From Syntrophobacteraceae bacterium (GTDB lineage Bacteria; Desulfobacterota; Syntrophobacteria; Syntrophobacterales; Syntrophobacteraceae), in the NCBI GenBank assembly GCA_025454175.1, contig JALOOX010000005.1, forward strand, positions 1 through 64,000: 64,000 nt of DNA, given 5' to 3'. The notes under the pieces were generated by a model. That model ran no database searches. It was given only the letters and a program-made list of their open reading frames with translations, and was not told the DNA's origin. Positions 26,330 through 35,492 of the stretch are shown here, one piece after another; the first letter of the stretch is position 1, and every line of letters begins with the position of its first letter. Both the position numbers and the translations under genes were made by a program.

Positions 26330-27778
26330 TCAAAGGCCGGGATACTGTGAACTGTTCCTCCAGGACATGCAGTGGCTGGGACGCAGCGGATCGCAGACGG
26401 TTCGACCCGATCGGGCTTCATTCACGGAGTCTAAAATAGCCATATGGGCCGATCGGTCAATGGGATATCGAGAGGCGATGACGAATGCCAGGACATTGCA
26501 GCAGGAGGGAACCAGCGCATAGAGCACGCGCAGCATCCAGCGGACTTCCTCGGATTGTGGGACGTTCGGCACGTATCCGGACCTCCCCAGAAGCCAGAGT
26601 GCGATCCCCACTCCCATGGCCGCCGCCAGCTTCTTGGATACCGACCAGAAACCCACATAGAGACCCTCCCTCCGTTGTCCCGAGATGAGCTCGTCGTAAT
26701 CGATGACGTCCGCCTGCATGGCCGAGGGCAGGGCGAGGGTTGCCCCGAAGCCGATTCCGGAGATGAAGACGAGCAGTCCATAGATGTGTCCGTCGCCAGG
26801 TCCGAGGAAGAACACGGCCACGAAGGCCCCCGTGTTCACGACCATGGAGGTCAGCCAGGCTTCCTTCTTGCCCCATCTTCCGGATACCAGCACCCAGGCC
26901 GGCAGGCAAACGATTCCCGTGGCGAAGTAGATGAGGAGGAACAGATCCGCGTGGGGCGATTCCAGAACATACTGAACATAGTAGAGGATCAGGGTGGCCG
27001 GCAGGTTGCTCCCGAACGCCGACACCGTGTACGAGAGGAGCAGAATCACGAACGGCCGGTTGCCCAGAACATCCCGAAAGGCGCCCAGGAGCGGACCCGC
27101 GTTGTTCCCGTCGATGCGGGCCGGCTGCTCCCTGATGACGGAGATGCACCACAGGCAGGATGCCATGAGCAGCGGAGCGTAAGCCATGGAGATCCAGAAG
27201 AATTTGGAGCGCTCGCCTTCCGCTCCGGCATCCAGTCCCGCCAGCCAGGAGACCAGCGCGGGCGAGCTGGCGGCCACCAGGGTCCCCAGGATGAGGGCTC
27301 CGTCACGATAGCTGAAGAGCCCCGTGCGCTCGTCGAAGCTCGACGTGATTTCGGGACCCAGCGCTTCGTAGGGGACCTGCACCACTGTCCAGAACAGGAA
27401 GAGCAGGAAGATCCAGATACCGAACCAGGCCGCACCTCCCGTACCCGGCCCGGCGGGTGGATTGAAGAGGAAGAGTATTGAGACGGAAAGCGCAAGCGAG
27501 CCCAGTGCAATGAGGGGCCGCCTCCTTCCCCAGCGCGTTCTCCAACGGTCGGAAAGGAAGCCCAGCACCGGATCCGAAAAAGCGTCGAAGATGCGAACGG
27601 AGAAGATCAGGAACCCGATGGTCCCCAGGGAAACCCCAACGACGTCGGTGTAGAATTTCGGAATGTACACGTAGACGGGAATCCCGACGATGGCGAGGGT
27701 GAAGGCCGGCGCGGCATAGGCGAGCTTTCTCGCCAGGGGGAGCCGTTCATCGGGTGGCTGAGGCTTGTGGGCGGCCAT
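26330..27778 (-). CDS. GPH-family (MelB-like) sugar:cation symporter
   Basis: 482 residues with twelve predicted membrane helices. The RIFDAFSDPVLGFLSDRWRTRWGRRRP segment carries the cation-binding aspartates and loop motif of the glycoside-pentoside-hexuronide family. It would import a sugar, glycoside or organic sulfonate with Na+ or H+ across the inner membrane. The ATG at 27778 starts MAAHKPQ, eight bases after the stop of the DUF1499 gene. No catabolic enzymes for a sugar are next to it. Confidence 0.85.
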   Translation of the reverse strand: MAAHKPQPPDERLPLARKLAYAAPAFTLAIVGIPVYVYIPKFYTDVVGVSLGTIGFLIFSVRIFDAFSDPVLGFLSDRWRTRWGRRRPLIALGSLALSVSILFLFNPPAGPGTGGAAWFGIWIFLLFLFWTVVQVPYEALGPEITSSFDERTGLFSYRDGALILGTLVAASSPALVSWLAGLDAGAEGERSKFFWISMAYAPLLMASCLWCISVIREQPARIDGNNAGPLLGAFRDVLGNRPFVILLLSYTVSAFGSNLPATLILYYVQYVLESPHADLFLLIYFATGIVCLPAWVLVSGRWGKKEAWLTSMVVNTGAFVAVFFLGPGDGHIYGLLVFISGIGFGATLALPSAMQADVIDYDELISGQRREGLYVGFWSVSKKLAAAMGVGIALWLLGRSGYVPNVPQSEEVRWMLRVLYALVPSCCNVLAFVIASRYPIDRSAHMAILDSVNEARSGRTVCDPLRPSHCMSWRNSSQYPGL

Positions 27779-27786
27779 GTGGAGCC

Positions 27787-28254
27787 TCAAACAGCCCGCT
27801 GCTGACAATGATGGATCATGAGCTGCCGGACCTTCTCAAGCCGCCTTCGGTTTTCTCCCAGATCCCAGTAACCCACCCGGGAAGCCGATCGCATTTGGAT
27901 GACCGCGGCCCCGGCGTCCAGCTCGAAGCTCACATCGTCCACGAATCCAAGTCTTGTTCGAAACTCCGCCTCGATGGACTGGGCGTCGGATGATACAATC
28001 CGTGTCCGCTTCATCGCCATGATGACCCGCTTCAGACATTCCATGGCCTCCCCGGAAGACCCCTGGATAACAAGAGGGGCAATGGCCCGCCCCCCTTGCT
28101 CGCTCCTGCTGGATACGCAGTTGGGCGAATCGGGGCAGGGGAGCAGGCGGCTTCCGTCGGGCGGCGAAGCGGTTGACTGAACCGCGGCCGGATTGAGGGC
28201 AGACCAGCACACGGCCATGAGGCAAGCGGAGATCAGAAGACGAATCGGCTCCAT
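27787..28254 (-). CDS. DUF1499 family protein
   Basis: 155 residues. A short N-terminal hydrophobic segment (LLISACLMAVCW) looks like a signal peptide or anchor. The body has the DUF1499 pattern: LLPCPDSPNCVSSRS near the start, IVSSDAQSIEAEFRTRLGFVDDVSFEL and SASRVGYWDLGENRRRLEKVR at the end. The function of the family is not established. The ATG at 28254 follows GGAG; another ATG at 28272 is possible. It precedes the symporter gene. Confidence 0.8.
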   Translation of the reverse strand: MEPIRLLISACLMAVCWSALNPAAVQSTASPPDGSRLLPCPDSPNCVSSRSEQGGRAIAPLVIQGSSGEAMECLKRVIMAMKRTRIVSSDAQSIEAEFRTRLGFVDDVSFELDAGAAVIQMRSASRVGYWDLGENRRRLEKVRQLMIHHCQQRAV

Positions 28255-28520
28255 GAATATTGCTCCAAACATATTCCACCGAGGAAGCTGCAGGTTTCTG
28301 GAGTCAGGTTTTGCTCTCAACCATCACGACGGGTCAACCCGGTCCCCGGCCCCGCGAATGTCCACTCGGCCACGGATCGGAAATCCCCTGGCAACACCCC
28401 GAAGGTAAACACCCCCGGCTGAATTGTCTTCCATCCACATCGGCCCGGTGGACTCTCAAACCGGGTGAGCAAGGCAAGAAGACCACCTCTCCGCAGCCCC
28501 CTGTCCACCCTCGGCTTCCG

Positions 28521-30182
28521 TCAAGGCGACGTTTGGGCTCCGGGACCTTCCGTGTCCTGGAGCATGCGCTCGACGCGCTCCTGGGAAGGTCTTTCCTGGT
28601 CCGAAGCACTTCTTCCCCGCTGACGCCTCTCGAGGGCTGACTGCGGCTTTCGGCAGGCGCGGACCATTTCCTTCACGTCCTCGTCGTCGGGGGAAATGAG
28701 CAGGTAACGCTCGAAATAGACCATGGCACTGGCGCAGTTTTTCTGGTCCGAATATTTCCTCCCGGCTTCCCTGTAGAAATCCTTCATCTCCTCGATGCGC
28801 TCCCTGGCCACCCGGTTGCCGGGATCCAGCGCCAGAATCGTCTGGTATATGGCATAGGCGTTCTGACCGATGGGGGTGGTGTACCGCCTTGCGGCAAAAT
28901 GCTCGTCCGCCCTGGCCATCAGCTGATCCAGTGGGAGCTCGGTGACATTCTCCTTCTGATAAACGCTCCAGATATGGCTCAGGGCTCGCTGAGCCTCGTC
29001 AAAGAAGGGGCTGTCCTCGGTTATGGAGGAGAACTCGCGAAGGGCACCCATGGGATCGCCGCCGATTTCCAGTTGCTGACCGTGCTGCAGTCTGAGCTGA
29101 TCGAGACGTGCCTGGACCGCGTCGGCTGCCTTTTCCGCTCCGTGCTTGGCGAGAAAGTCACTCAGGACGCCTCGAGCTTCGGCAACCTTGCCTTCGGGCG
29201 CCAGCTGGTCCGCTTCCGCGAGGGTGATCCTCGCCAGCAGGTCCAGGGCTCCCTCCCGGGTCTCCTCCGAAAGGGCTTCGGACAAGAACCGGCTCAGGCG
29301 GGCCTGGATGCCGGAGGTCTCACCGGAGGTCCACAGCCTGGTGATTTCCTGGAGCTCCTGCTTCTGCCTCCAGGGCACATATGTGCCGTGAAAACCGAAG
29401 TAGGCTGCCCCCGCGAGGACAGCCAGGGCAAGGCACGCCCAGGCGAAGGCAGCCCCTCTCCTCCGTTTGACGATGATCCGCTCCTCCGTGGGCCTGCGGT
29501 CCTCTTCCCGATCGGAGACGAAGGTTATCCTGAAAGGGCCGACACCGATTTCATCGCCCGCATAAAGCTGATGGTCCGTCACATCCCTCTGGTTCAGGAA
29601 AAGGGGGTTCGTCTCGCTGATCCGGACCAGGCGGAAATGGTCTCCCCTTTTCTCGATGCGCGCGTGCCTGCGTGAAACGGCCGCGTCCGCCAGCCGCACG
29701 TCGACATCATGGGCTCGACCCAGGACCGCGGCGGCATCGGAGAGAGGATGTATCCTCGAGTCGCCGTCGGGGTCCAGAACCAGGAGGCGGGGTCCCCGGT
29801 CCTCCGGGATTCGCGGCGCCTGGAAGAGGGCTGTCATCTCGACGTCCTGCTCGACATCGTCGGGCATGAGATCCCCGAAAACGTCCACCGCGGGCGATTC
29901 CAGGCGAAAGACCAGCTGAGTCTTGCCGAGCAGGATCATGTCCCCATCCCTCAGGACCGACCTGTCCGTGGTCTCGGCGTTGACCAGGATGGGATTGCCC
30001 CCGATATTCTGGATGACCACCTGATCTCCGTCCCTGTAAATCCTGGCCTGGCGCCGGGAAATGTATGGGTCGTCCAGCCGGATGTCGCAGGTCTCGGACC
30101 GCCCCACAATGACCTCGGACAGTTCGAGAACATGGCTGACACCAGGATCCTTGCCGTGGATCAGTCGTCCGTAGGGTTTCAC
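28521..30182 (-). CDS. Double-FHA membrane protein with C-terminal TPR-like region
   Basis: 553 residues. The first FHA domain (about 20-95: VGRSETCDIRLDDPYISRRQ) and a second (about 130-210: VLGRAHDVDVRLADAAVSRRH) would bind phosphothreonine peptides. A single membrane helix lies near 235-255 (AWACLALAVLAGAAYFGF), followed by a helical TPR-like region. GTG is the start, after GGAGGAA, and overlaps the stop of the methyltransferase gene. It is the last gene of the VgrG cluster. FHA proteins are known regulators of type VI secretion. Its first FHA domain is clearly paralogous to that of the gene at 34812-35303. Confidence 0.88.
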   Translation of the reverse strand: MKPYGRLIHGKDPGVSHVLELSEVIVGRSETCDIRLDDPYISRRQARIYRDGDQVVIQNIGGNPILVNAETTDRSVLRDGDMILLGKTQLVFRLESPAVDVFGDLMPDDVEQDVEMTALFQAPRIPEDRGPRLLVLDPDGDSRIHPLSDAAAVLGRAHDVDVRLADAAVSRRHARIEKRGDHFRLVRISETNPLFLNQRDVTDHQLYAGDEIGVGPFRITFVSDREEDRRPTEERIIVKRRRGAAFAWACLALAVLAGAAYFGFHGTYVPWRQKQELQEITRLWTSGETSGIQARLSRFLSEALSEETREGALDLLARITLAEADQLAPEGKVAEARGVLSDFLAKHGAEKAADAVQARLDQLRLQHGQQLEIGGDPMGALREFSSITEDSPFFDEAQRALSHIWSVYQKENVTELPLDQLMARADEHFAARRYTTPIGQNAYAIYQTILALDPGNRVARERIEEMKDFYREAGRKYSDQKNCASAMVYFERYLLISPDDEDVKEMVRACRKPQSALERRQRGRSASDQERPSQERVERMLQDTEGPGAQTSP

Positions 30183-31723
30183 GAAAAGTCTTCCTCCGAT
30201 GAAAGCTCCGGGTCCCCCAATGAGTCGGAAGGCTCGAGAAAGCCGGACTCGACAAGATTTCCGACCAGGGTGAGCACGGGCTCGATGAGAGAGTCCCGAT
30301 CGACTTCCAGACTCGCAGCCAATGCAGAAGCCAGTTCTCCCAGGGGACGCGACCCGTCGCACCGGGCCAGCAGATTGGCGGCGGCCACATCGACCCGAAT
30401 GGAGTGGGCCAGGCCCGAGGTCCGGGTCAGACGCACCTCGATCTCTTCCCAACCATCCCGCGACGGCTGAAACGTCTGCTCCAGCCTGGTATCCGGGTTG
30501 AGCCGAAAGGCCGATGCAAGCCATCGCTCCCGGTCCCCAGCCTTTTGGAGCCAGTCGCGGGCCGTGAACGCATGAAGGATGTCACGGCCGCAGGGACCGA
30601 TCATCTTTTCCGGAGCATCGTCGGCCCGAAACCAATGATTGCTCCCCGACCTGCGCCTCATGGTGATGAGGCCCGCCCCCACGGAGTCGATCCCCTGGCG
30701 CTCGTAGTACGCCATCCACTCATGGAAACGCTCAACGAGCCGCTCGGGCTGGTGATGCTCGGTGTGCTGAATCCAGGTGGACGCGTAAGTCGCGGCGTCC
30801 CGGGTCTCCGAGCGCAGGACCCAGACGTCGCACCCACTGCCTTGAAACCAGCCGGCCAGCCGCTCCCGCCAGTCCTGGCCGGCGAACTGGCACCAGTTGC
30901 ACAGCACCTGGCAAAATCCCCCTTCACGAAGATAAGCCGGCGCCGTCTTCACGATGGACCGGCACATCTCATCGCCGATCATGCCGCCATCCCTGTAAGT
31001 ATACTGGTTTTCAGGGGAGATCACGAAGGGAGGATTGGAGACTATGAGGTCAAAGCGACGGCCATCGGCGGGTTTGAAGCGGTCGCCCACCGCCGCCTGG
31101 ACGTTGTCGAGGCCGTTGAGCCCGGCGTTGAACGCGGTGAATCGGACGGCCCTGGGATTCAAATCCACGGCGAGCACGGTTTCACTGTGACGCGCCGCCA
31201 GGAGCCCCTGGATGCCACAGCCGCAGCCCAGATCCAGGGTGGCCCGTGACGGGCTCCGCACCGTGAGGTTGGCCAGCGTGTGGGAGCTCCGCCCAATTCC
31301 CATGACATAGTCCCGATGGTCAGGGGTCTTCAACCTGCGGGGGAGGTCGAAGGCAAGGAGCATCTCCTGGAACGGGATGATCCTCACGGTGCCCAGGGCT
31401 TCGTCCCCGCTGATCTCAACGAGGCCCGACCGGAGCAGTGCGCCGGGCTCCAGGGGATGCACGGCCGCCTCGAGGGAATCCATGGAAACCGGGACTTCCA
31501 TGAGGAAGATGCGAACCAGGGTTTCAAGAGGACTTCCTCCACCCGTGCGACGGAGGAGCAGCGGCAGGTCCGTCCCCCGGAGGGATGGGAAATCCTTCAG
31601 CCCGAGAAGGTCCAGAATGGAGGAATCCCGATAGCCTGCACGGTCAAGGGCGTCGCGCAGCTTCAGGATATCCCCATGCCTCTTAAAGCTCGGGAATCTC
31701 TCGTTGGTGTCCATGGATGCCAC
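30179..31723 (-). CDS. Class I SAM methyltransferase with winged-helix C-terminus
   Basis: 514 residues. The N-terminal part (1-150) is helical, then a SAM-binding Rossmann fold with TLDLGCGCGIQGLLAARHS and the catalytic NPPF of HemK/RsmC-type N-methyltransferases (IVSNPPFVIS). The last 80 residues (DGSRPLGELASALAASL) look like a winged-helix or PqqD-like domain. The target is unknown; protein glutamine or rRNA are possible. The start is a GTG directly after the HEAT-gene stop, with an ATG at 31714 as alternative. Its position inside the vgrG operon suggests an effector, a modifier of an effector, or a spike-associated factor. Confidence 0.8.
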   Translation of the reverse strand: MASMDTNERFPSFKRHGDILKLRDALDRAGYRDSSILDLLGLKDFPSLRGTDLPLLLRRTGGGSPLETLVRIFLMEVPVSMDSLEAAVHPLEPGALLRSGLVEISGDEALGTVRIIPFQEMLLAFDLPRRLKTPDHRDYVMGIGRSSHTLANLTVRSPSRATLDLGCGCGIQGLLAARHSETVLAVDLNPRAVRFTAFNAGLNGLDNVQAAVGDRFKPADGRRFDLIVSNPPFVISPENQYTYRDGGMIGDEMCRSIVKTAPAYLREGGFCQVLCNWCQFAGQDWRERLAGWFQGSGCDVWVLRSETRDAATYASTWIQHTEHHQPERLVERFHEWMAYYERQGIDSVGAGLITMRRRSGSNHWFRADDAPEKMIGPCGRDILHAFTARDWLQKAGDRERWLASAFRLNPDTRLEQTFQPSRDGWEEIEVRLTRTSGLAHSIRVDVAAANLLARCDGSRPLGELASALAASLEVDRDSLIEPVLTLVGNLVESGFLEPSDSLGDPELSSEEDFS

Positions 31724-32734
31724 TCATGCATGCCCCACGTCGATCCGTTGCTCGGCGGCGCGGGCCATGGATTGCAAGGGGCCTTCCCCGGTTCCCTGCA
31801 GCTCCCGGATCCTCGCCAGGGCTGCGCCTGCCCTCGGCCCCAGGTGGGCCAGCGCCATTATGGCCGCCCCCCGCACATCGGCTTCCGAGTCATCCAACCG
31901 CTGGATGAGCAGGGGGACTGCCTGAGCCGGATCCACTACGATTCTTGCCAGGGTGACGACCGCCGCCGCTCGAACGGGAGCGTGCGGGTCCTCGAGGGCC
32001 CCCGTGATGGCTTCAAGCAGAGGCATGGCGGCTTCACCAAGATCCGCCAGGTGCTGGAGACTCGCTTCACGGAGCCGCGGGTCCTCTCCGGCCAGGTGCA
32101 TCCCCAGGATGGGCAGAAAGCGCGCCGAATCCCCGGTGATGCCGGCCTGGGCCGCCGCACAGGCCAGGGCGACCCGAGGCGGGGGCTGCGAATCATCCAG
32201 CGCCTGCAAATCGTCCAGCGCGTCGGAAGCTTCGGCTCCGATGCCTGCCAGTACCTTCAGGGCGGCCAGCATCGCCGTCTCCCCGGGGGCGAAGATGAGC
32301 GGCCGGAGGCAGGGGACCGCAGCTTCGCCCAGCCTTCCAAGGGCGGCTCCCGCATGCCATCGCAGCACCTCGTCCTCCGATTCCAGGCAGCCAGCCAGGG
32401 GCACTGCCGCCTCCACAGCCGGCGGGCTCATGCGGGCCAGCGCCGATGCGGCGGCACCTCGAACAGCCATCGGCTGATCCACGTGAAGGGCTGAGATGAG
32501 TGGCGGGCCCGCCTCCCCGCCGCAGCGCGGAAGGGCCTCAACCGCCAGGATCCTGATGCCGGGATCCGGATCCTCAAGTCCCTCGGCAAGGGCCGCCGCC
32601 ACTCCCTCCGGGAGCACGTCGACCATCAAACATTCGGCCATGGCCGCCAGCCGGATTCCGTGCTCCACGTCCCTCAGTCGCGAGGCGAGGGTAGAGCGTT
32701 CGGGCGATGCCGCCTGGTTTGACTCGCTCATCAT
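31724..32734 (-). CDS. HEAT-repeat protein
   Basis: About 336 residues made of roughly eight HEAT-type helical pairs, for example GLEDPDPGIRILAVEALPRCG, LIQRLDDSEADVRGAAIMALAHLG. No catalytic motif, signal or membrane segment. The start is one of two ATGs (32734 or 32731) overlapping the vgrG stop (ATGATGA), so it is translated with VgrG. A role as an adaptor or chaperone for VgrG cargo is inferred from position only. Confidence 0.82.
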   Translation of the reverse strand: MMSESNQAASPERSTLASRLRDVEHGIRLAAMAECLMVDVLPEGVAAALAEGLEDPDPGIRILAVEALPRCGGEAGPPLISALHVDQPMAVRGAAASALARMSPPAVEAAVPLAGCLESEDEVLRWHAGAALGRLGEAAVPCLRPLIFAPGETAMLAALKVLAGIGAEASDALDDLQALDDSQPPPRVALACAAAQAGITGDSARFLPILGMHLAGEDPRLREASLQHLADLGEAAMPLLEAITGALEDPHAPVRAAAVVTLARIVVDPAQAVPLLIQRLDDSEADVRGAAIMALAHLGPRAGAALARIRELQGTGEGPLQSMARAAEQRIDVGHA

Positions 32735-34647
32735 ACGATGTTCCCGACACCCGGCGAGTATGACGGGGACACGACTCCCACCGATGCGACGAGGGAGGTG
32801 CACTGGACCACTCCGGCCACCGAAAGGATGGCCGTGGTGAACGTGATGCTGCCCGCCGATACGGTGACGCTCGGGGCCGTGACGGAGACGGGACTGGCCG
32901 CGGTGATGGATATGGAGCCCGCCGAGGTGACGGTGAGGCCGGAGGGCCCGATGGTCACGTCGGCGCCCTTGAGCCAGTTGATGGTGACCGCCTGCATGAC
33001 CGTGGTGTCCTTCTTGCCCTGAACCGTCTCGGTGGAATTGTTCATGACGGTGGCCGTCCGGTCATGCTTGATGGTATGGCTTTGATCGTTCTCCACCTCG
33101 ATGGTCCGATCCTTCTGGGCGTGAACGTATATCTCCTCCTGCCCCTTCTTGTCCTCGAAACGGATTTCGTTGAAGCCCCCGCCGCCGATGGTCGAGTCGG
33201 ATTTCACGGTGGACCGGGTCTTTTCTCCCGGAAGGTCCAGGGGAGGCTGGTTGGATTGATGGTAAACACAGCCGATGACCAGGGGACGGTCGGGATTGCC
33301 TTCCAGGAAGGCCACGATCACTTCCTGCCCGATGCGTGGGATGAAGACGGCGCCCCACTGGGGTCCGGCCCAGACCTGGCCCACCCTGATCCAGCAGGAG
33401 CTGTTTTCATCCTTTTTTCCCTTGCGGTCCCAGTGGAACTGCACCTTGATGCGGCCGAGCTCGTCGGTGTGGATTTCCTCGCCTCCCGGCCCCACCACAA
33501 CGGCCGTCTGGGTCCCATGCACCACGGGCTTGGGGGTGCGCCGTTCCGGTCGAAAGGGTACGTCGATGGGAATGCACGCGAACCGATTCGTGTACGAGGC
33601 CCCTCCCAGCCCCTGCCCCCCCGGAAAGTTGGCTCCCTCGCTTGCCTCGTGCTCAAGCTCCGTCAGCACGTAGGCCCGGTTGTTCCAGTCGTTCCGGTAG
33701 TGGTCCTTGAGGGTGAACCGATAACCCGAGGTGAACGCCCGGCAGTTGCTGGTACCCTCGATGGTGGTGATGCGGGCCTCCTCCTCCTCCATGCGGACGG
33801 TGGTCAGGCGCTCTCCGCGCCCCTTGTTCGGATAAAGCCCGGGGAAATCGTACACCTCGCGCTCGCCCTGTCCGAGAGCCTGCCGGCTCGACACACTGCT
33901 TTTGAGGTCCGTATTGGGCATGCTGTAGTTGTAGTCGTTGAGGGTCACCTTGGCCGGTTTCACTTCCTGAGATTTGACCAGGCCCTGGATGACGTCCTCC
34001 TCGAGGTCCATTCCCGAGCTGATCTGGTAGCGGGCGTATTCCTGGTGGGGGCAGTTCCTGTGCTCCGACGGTGAGTCCGCCAGGATCAGAGTGTGCCGGC
34101 CGCGCTCGTGCTGGAAGTAATAGTAGATGCCCTCTTCCTCCATGAGTCGGGAGACGAAATTGAAGTGGGTCTCCCGGAACTGAACGCAATAATCCCTCTT
34201 GTCGTAACTGCCGCTCAACTTGATCCTGAAATCGTTGAAGCCGCCCTCTCTGAAGACCTTCTCGATGATGTCGGGCGCGTTGAGCTCCTGGAAGATGCGC
34301 ACATCCGCCGTGTGCTGAAGCAGCGAGAGCCAGGGCACCATGGTGGCCGCGTAGTGTGAGAAACGTGGATCGCTGCCCGTTTCGCCGCCGCCGCCGCGCC
34401 CCTGGGAAAAACGGGAGACGATGCCGTTGAAGAGCCGCTCCTGCCCATTGGCCAGGACCAGGGAAACGGTCACGTTCTTGCCGATGATACTCTTGAAGGC
34501 GATGCCGTGATTCTCCGAAATGAGACTCAGCTCGAAGCTGAAACGGGAGGAGACGGCCTCCCTGCCCCTGAAGCCCGTGAGCAGCAGGACATCTTTTCCC
34601 AGGGGGGTTTCGATGGCCATCAGTCTGTTCTCTTGAGTCAGCGCCAT
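32731..34647 (-). CDS. vgrG: Type VI secretion spike protein VgrG
   Basis: 638 residues. The gp27-like region (about 1-380) includes RFSFELSLISEN, YCVQFRETHFNFVSRLMEEEGIYYYF and SGYRFTLKDH. The gp5/OB-fold region has DELGRIKVQFHWDR, CWIRVGQVWAGPQWGAVFIPRIGQEVIVAFLEGNPDRPLVIG, diagnostic of VgrG. A C-terminal beta-helix of short repeats (TIEVENDQSHTIKHDRTATV) forms the spike, followed by a Val/Ser/Thr-rich tail of about 90 residues with no recognisable toxin domain. RBS AGGTGA. No Hcp, sheath, TssK or ClpV gene is in the window, so it is an orphan or auxiliary spike. Confidence 0.95.
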   Translation of the reverse strand: MALTQENRLMAIETPLGKDVLLLTGFRGREAVSSRFSFELSLISENHGIAFKSIIGKNVTVSLVLANGQERLFNGIVSRFSQGRGGGGETGSDPRFSHYAATMVPWLSLLQHTADVRIFQELNAPDIIEKVFREGGFNDFRIKLSGSYDKRDYCVQFRETHFNFVSRLMEEEGIYYYFQHERGRHTLILADSPSEHRNCPHQEYARYQISSGMDLEEDVIQGLVKSQEVKPAKVTLNDYNYSMPNTDLKSSVSSRQALGQGEREVYDFPGLYPNKGRGERLTTVRMEEEEARITTIEGTSNCRAFTSGYRFTLKDHYRNDWNNRAYVLTELEHEASEGANFPGGQGLGGASYTNRFACIPIDVPFRPERRTPKPVVHGTQTAVVVGPGGEEIHTDELGRIKVQFHWDRKGKKDENSSCWIRVGQVWAGPQWGAVFIPRIGQEVIVAFLEGNPDRPLVIGCVYHQSNQPPLDLPGEKTRSTVKSDSTIGGGGFNEIRFEDKKGQEEIYVHAQKDRTIEVENDQSHTIKHDRTATVMNNSTETVQGKKDTTVMQAVTINWLKGADVTIGPSGLTVTSAGSISITAASPVSVTAPSVTVSAGSITFTTAILSVAGVVQCTSLVASVGVVSPSYSPGVGNIV

Positions 34648-34811
34648 GGGGTCACCTTTTATTGAGTTTACGGCCGATCATCCTCCAGTTCAGCCTGCGT
34701 GCGGAGTTACCGGGAAGATGTCCTTCCGAGAACAGCGCCCGTCCCCATCCTCCGGACGGAGCTCCGGGCCGCTGGATCGTCGATATCCCTGGCCCGAGCC
34801 CGTTCAACCCC

Positions 34812-35303
34812 CTAAAAAGCCCGGAAGATGATATAGGAGAGAGCCATGAGCAGAATCAGCAGGAAGGCGACCCAGGCGGGCTTCTCCCTCCAAACGGGCC
34901 TTCCGGTGGAGACCTGCTGGGGGACGGACTTCAAAGCCTGGTGCTCGGGCAGCAGGAAGGTCATTTCGGGGTCGAGAGCCGATTCATCGAAATCGGCCGC
35001 CTGCTTTGGATGTGACGATTTCAACTGGAAAACCACCTGCGTCTTGCCAAAAAGGATCATGTCCCCACTCCGCAAGGTGGATTTTTCGATGCACTCGCCG
35101 TTGAGCAGGATTGGATTGCGGCCCAGGTTCTCGATGAACACGTCTCCCTGGTCCAGAAAAATCCTGGCCTGGCGCCGGGAAACGTAAGGGTCGTCCAGGT
35201 GAATGTCGCAGCTCTCGGATCGACCGATGACGGTTTCGGGCTCCTCGAGCTCATAGAAGACTTCATGATTCCGGCCGAGGACCAATCGTCCGAATGGATT
35301 CAC
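34812..35303 (-). CDS. Single FHA-domain, tail-anchored protein
   Basis: 163 residues. An N-terminal FHA domain (about 18-90: IGRSESCDIHLDDPYVSRRQ) is followed by a linker and one C-terminal membrane helix (AWVAFLLILLMALSYIIF), so the FHA domain faces the cytoplasm. GTG start after GGGAGG, giving the same layout as the larger FHA gene of this cluster; an ATG at 35330 is possible. It lies between vgrG and the SEC-C protein gene, 164 bases before vgrG. Confidence 0.85.
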   Translation of the reverse strand: MNPFGRLVLGRNHEVFYELEEPETVIGRSESCDIHLDDPYVSRRQARIFLDQGDVFIENLGRNPILLNGECIEKSTLRSGDMILFGKTQVVFQLKSSHPKQAADFDESALDPEMTFLLPEHQALKSVPQQVSTGRPVWREKPAWVAFLLILLMALSYIIFRAF

Positions 35304-35492
35304 TGATCGTTGTCCTCCCTGGATGTTCATCCGGGCAACCTTGGCGAAGCTCCATCCCCCGGGCACCAGCAACCCACACAAACCGGCACGCCAGGCGGAT
35401 GGCGATGTGTCTTTGTTGTGCACGGAAGGGAAAACAGAGACCGCTTCGCCAAACCTCTCATTCCCGCACCTTATAACGACACGATGATTTTT

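Noticed and set aside
33064-34074. A 336-codon plus-strand frame opposite vgrG
   Set aside because: Antisense shadow without ribosome binding site or recognisable domain.
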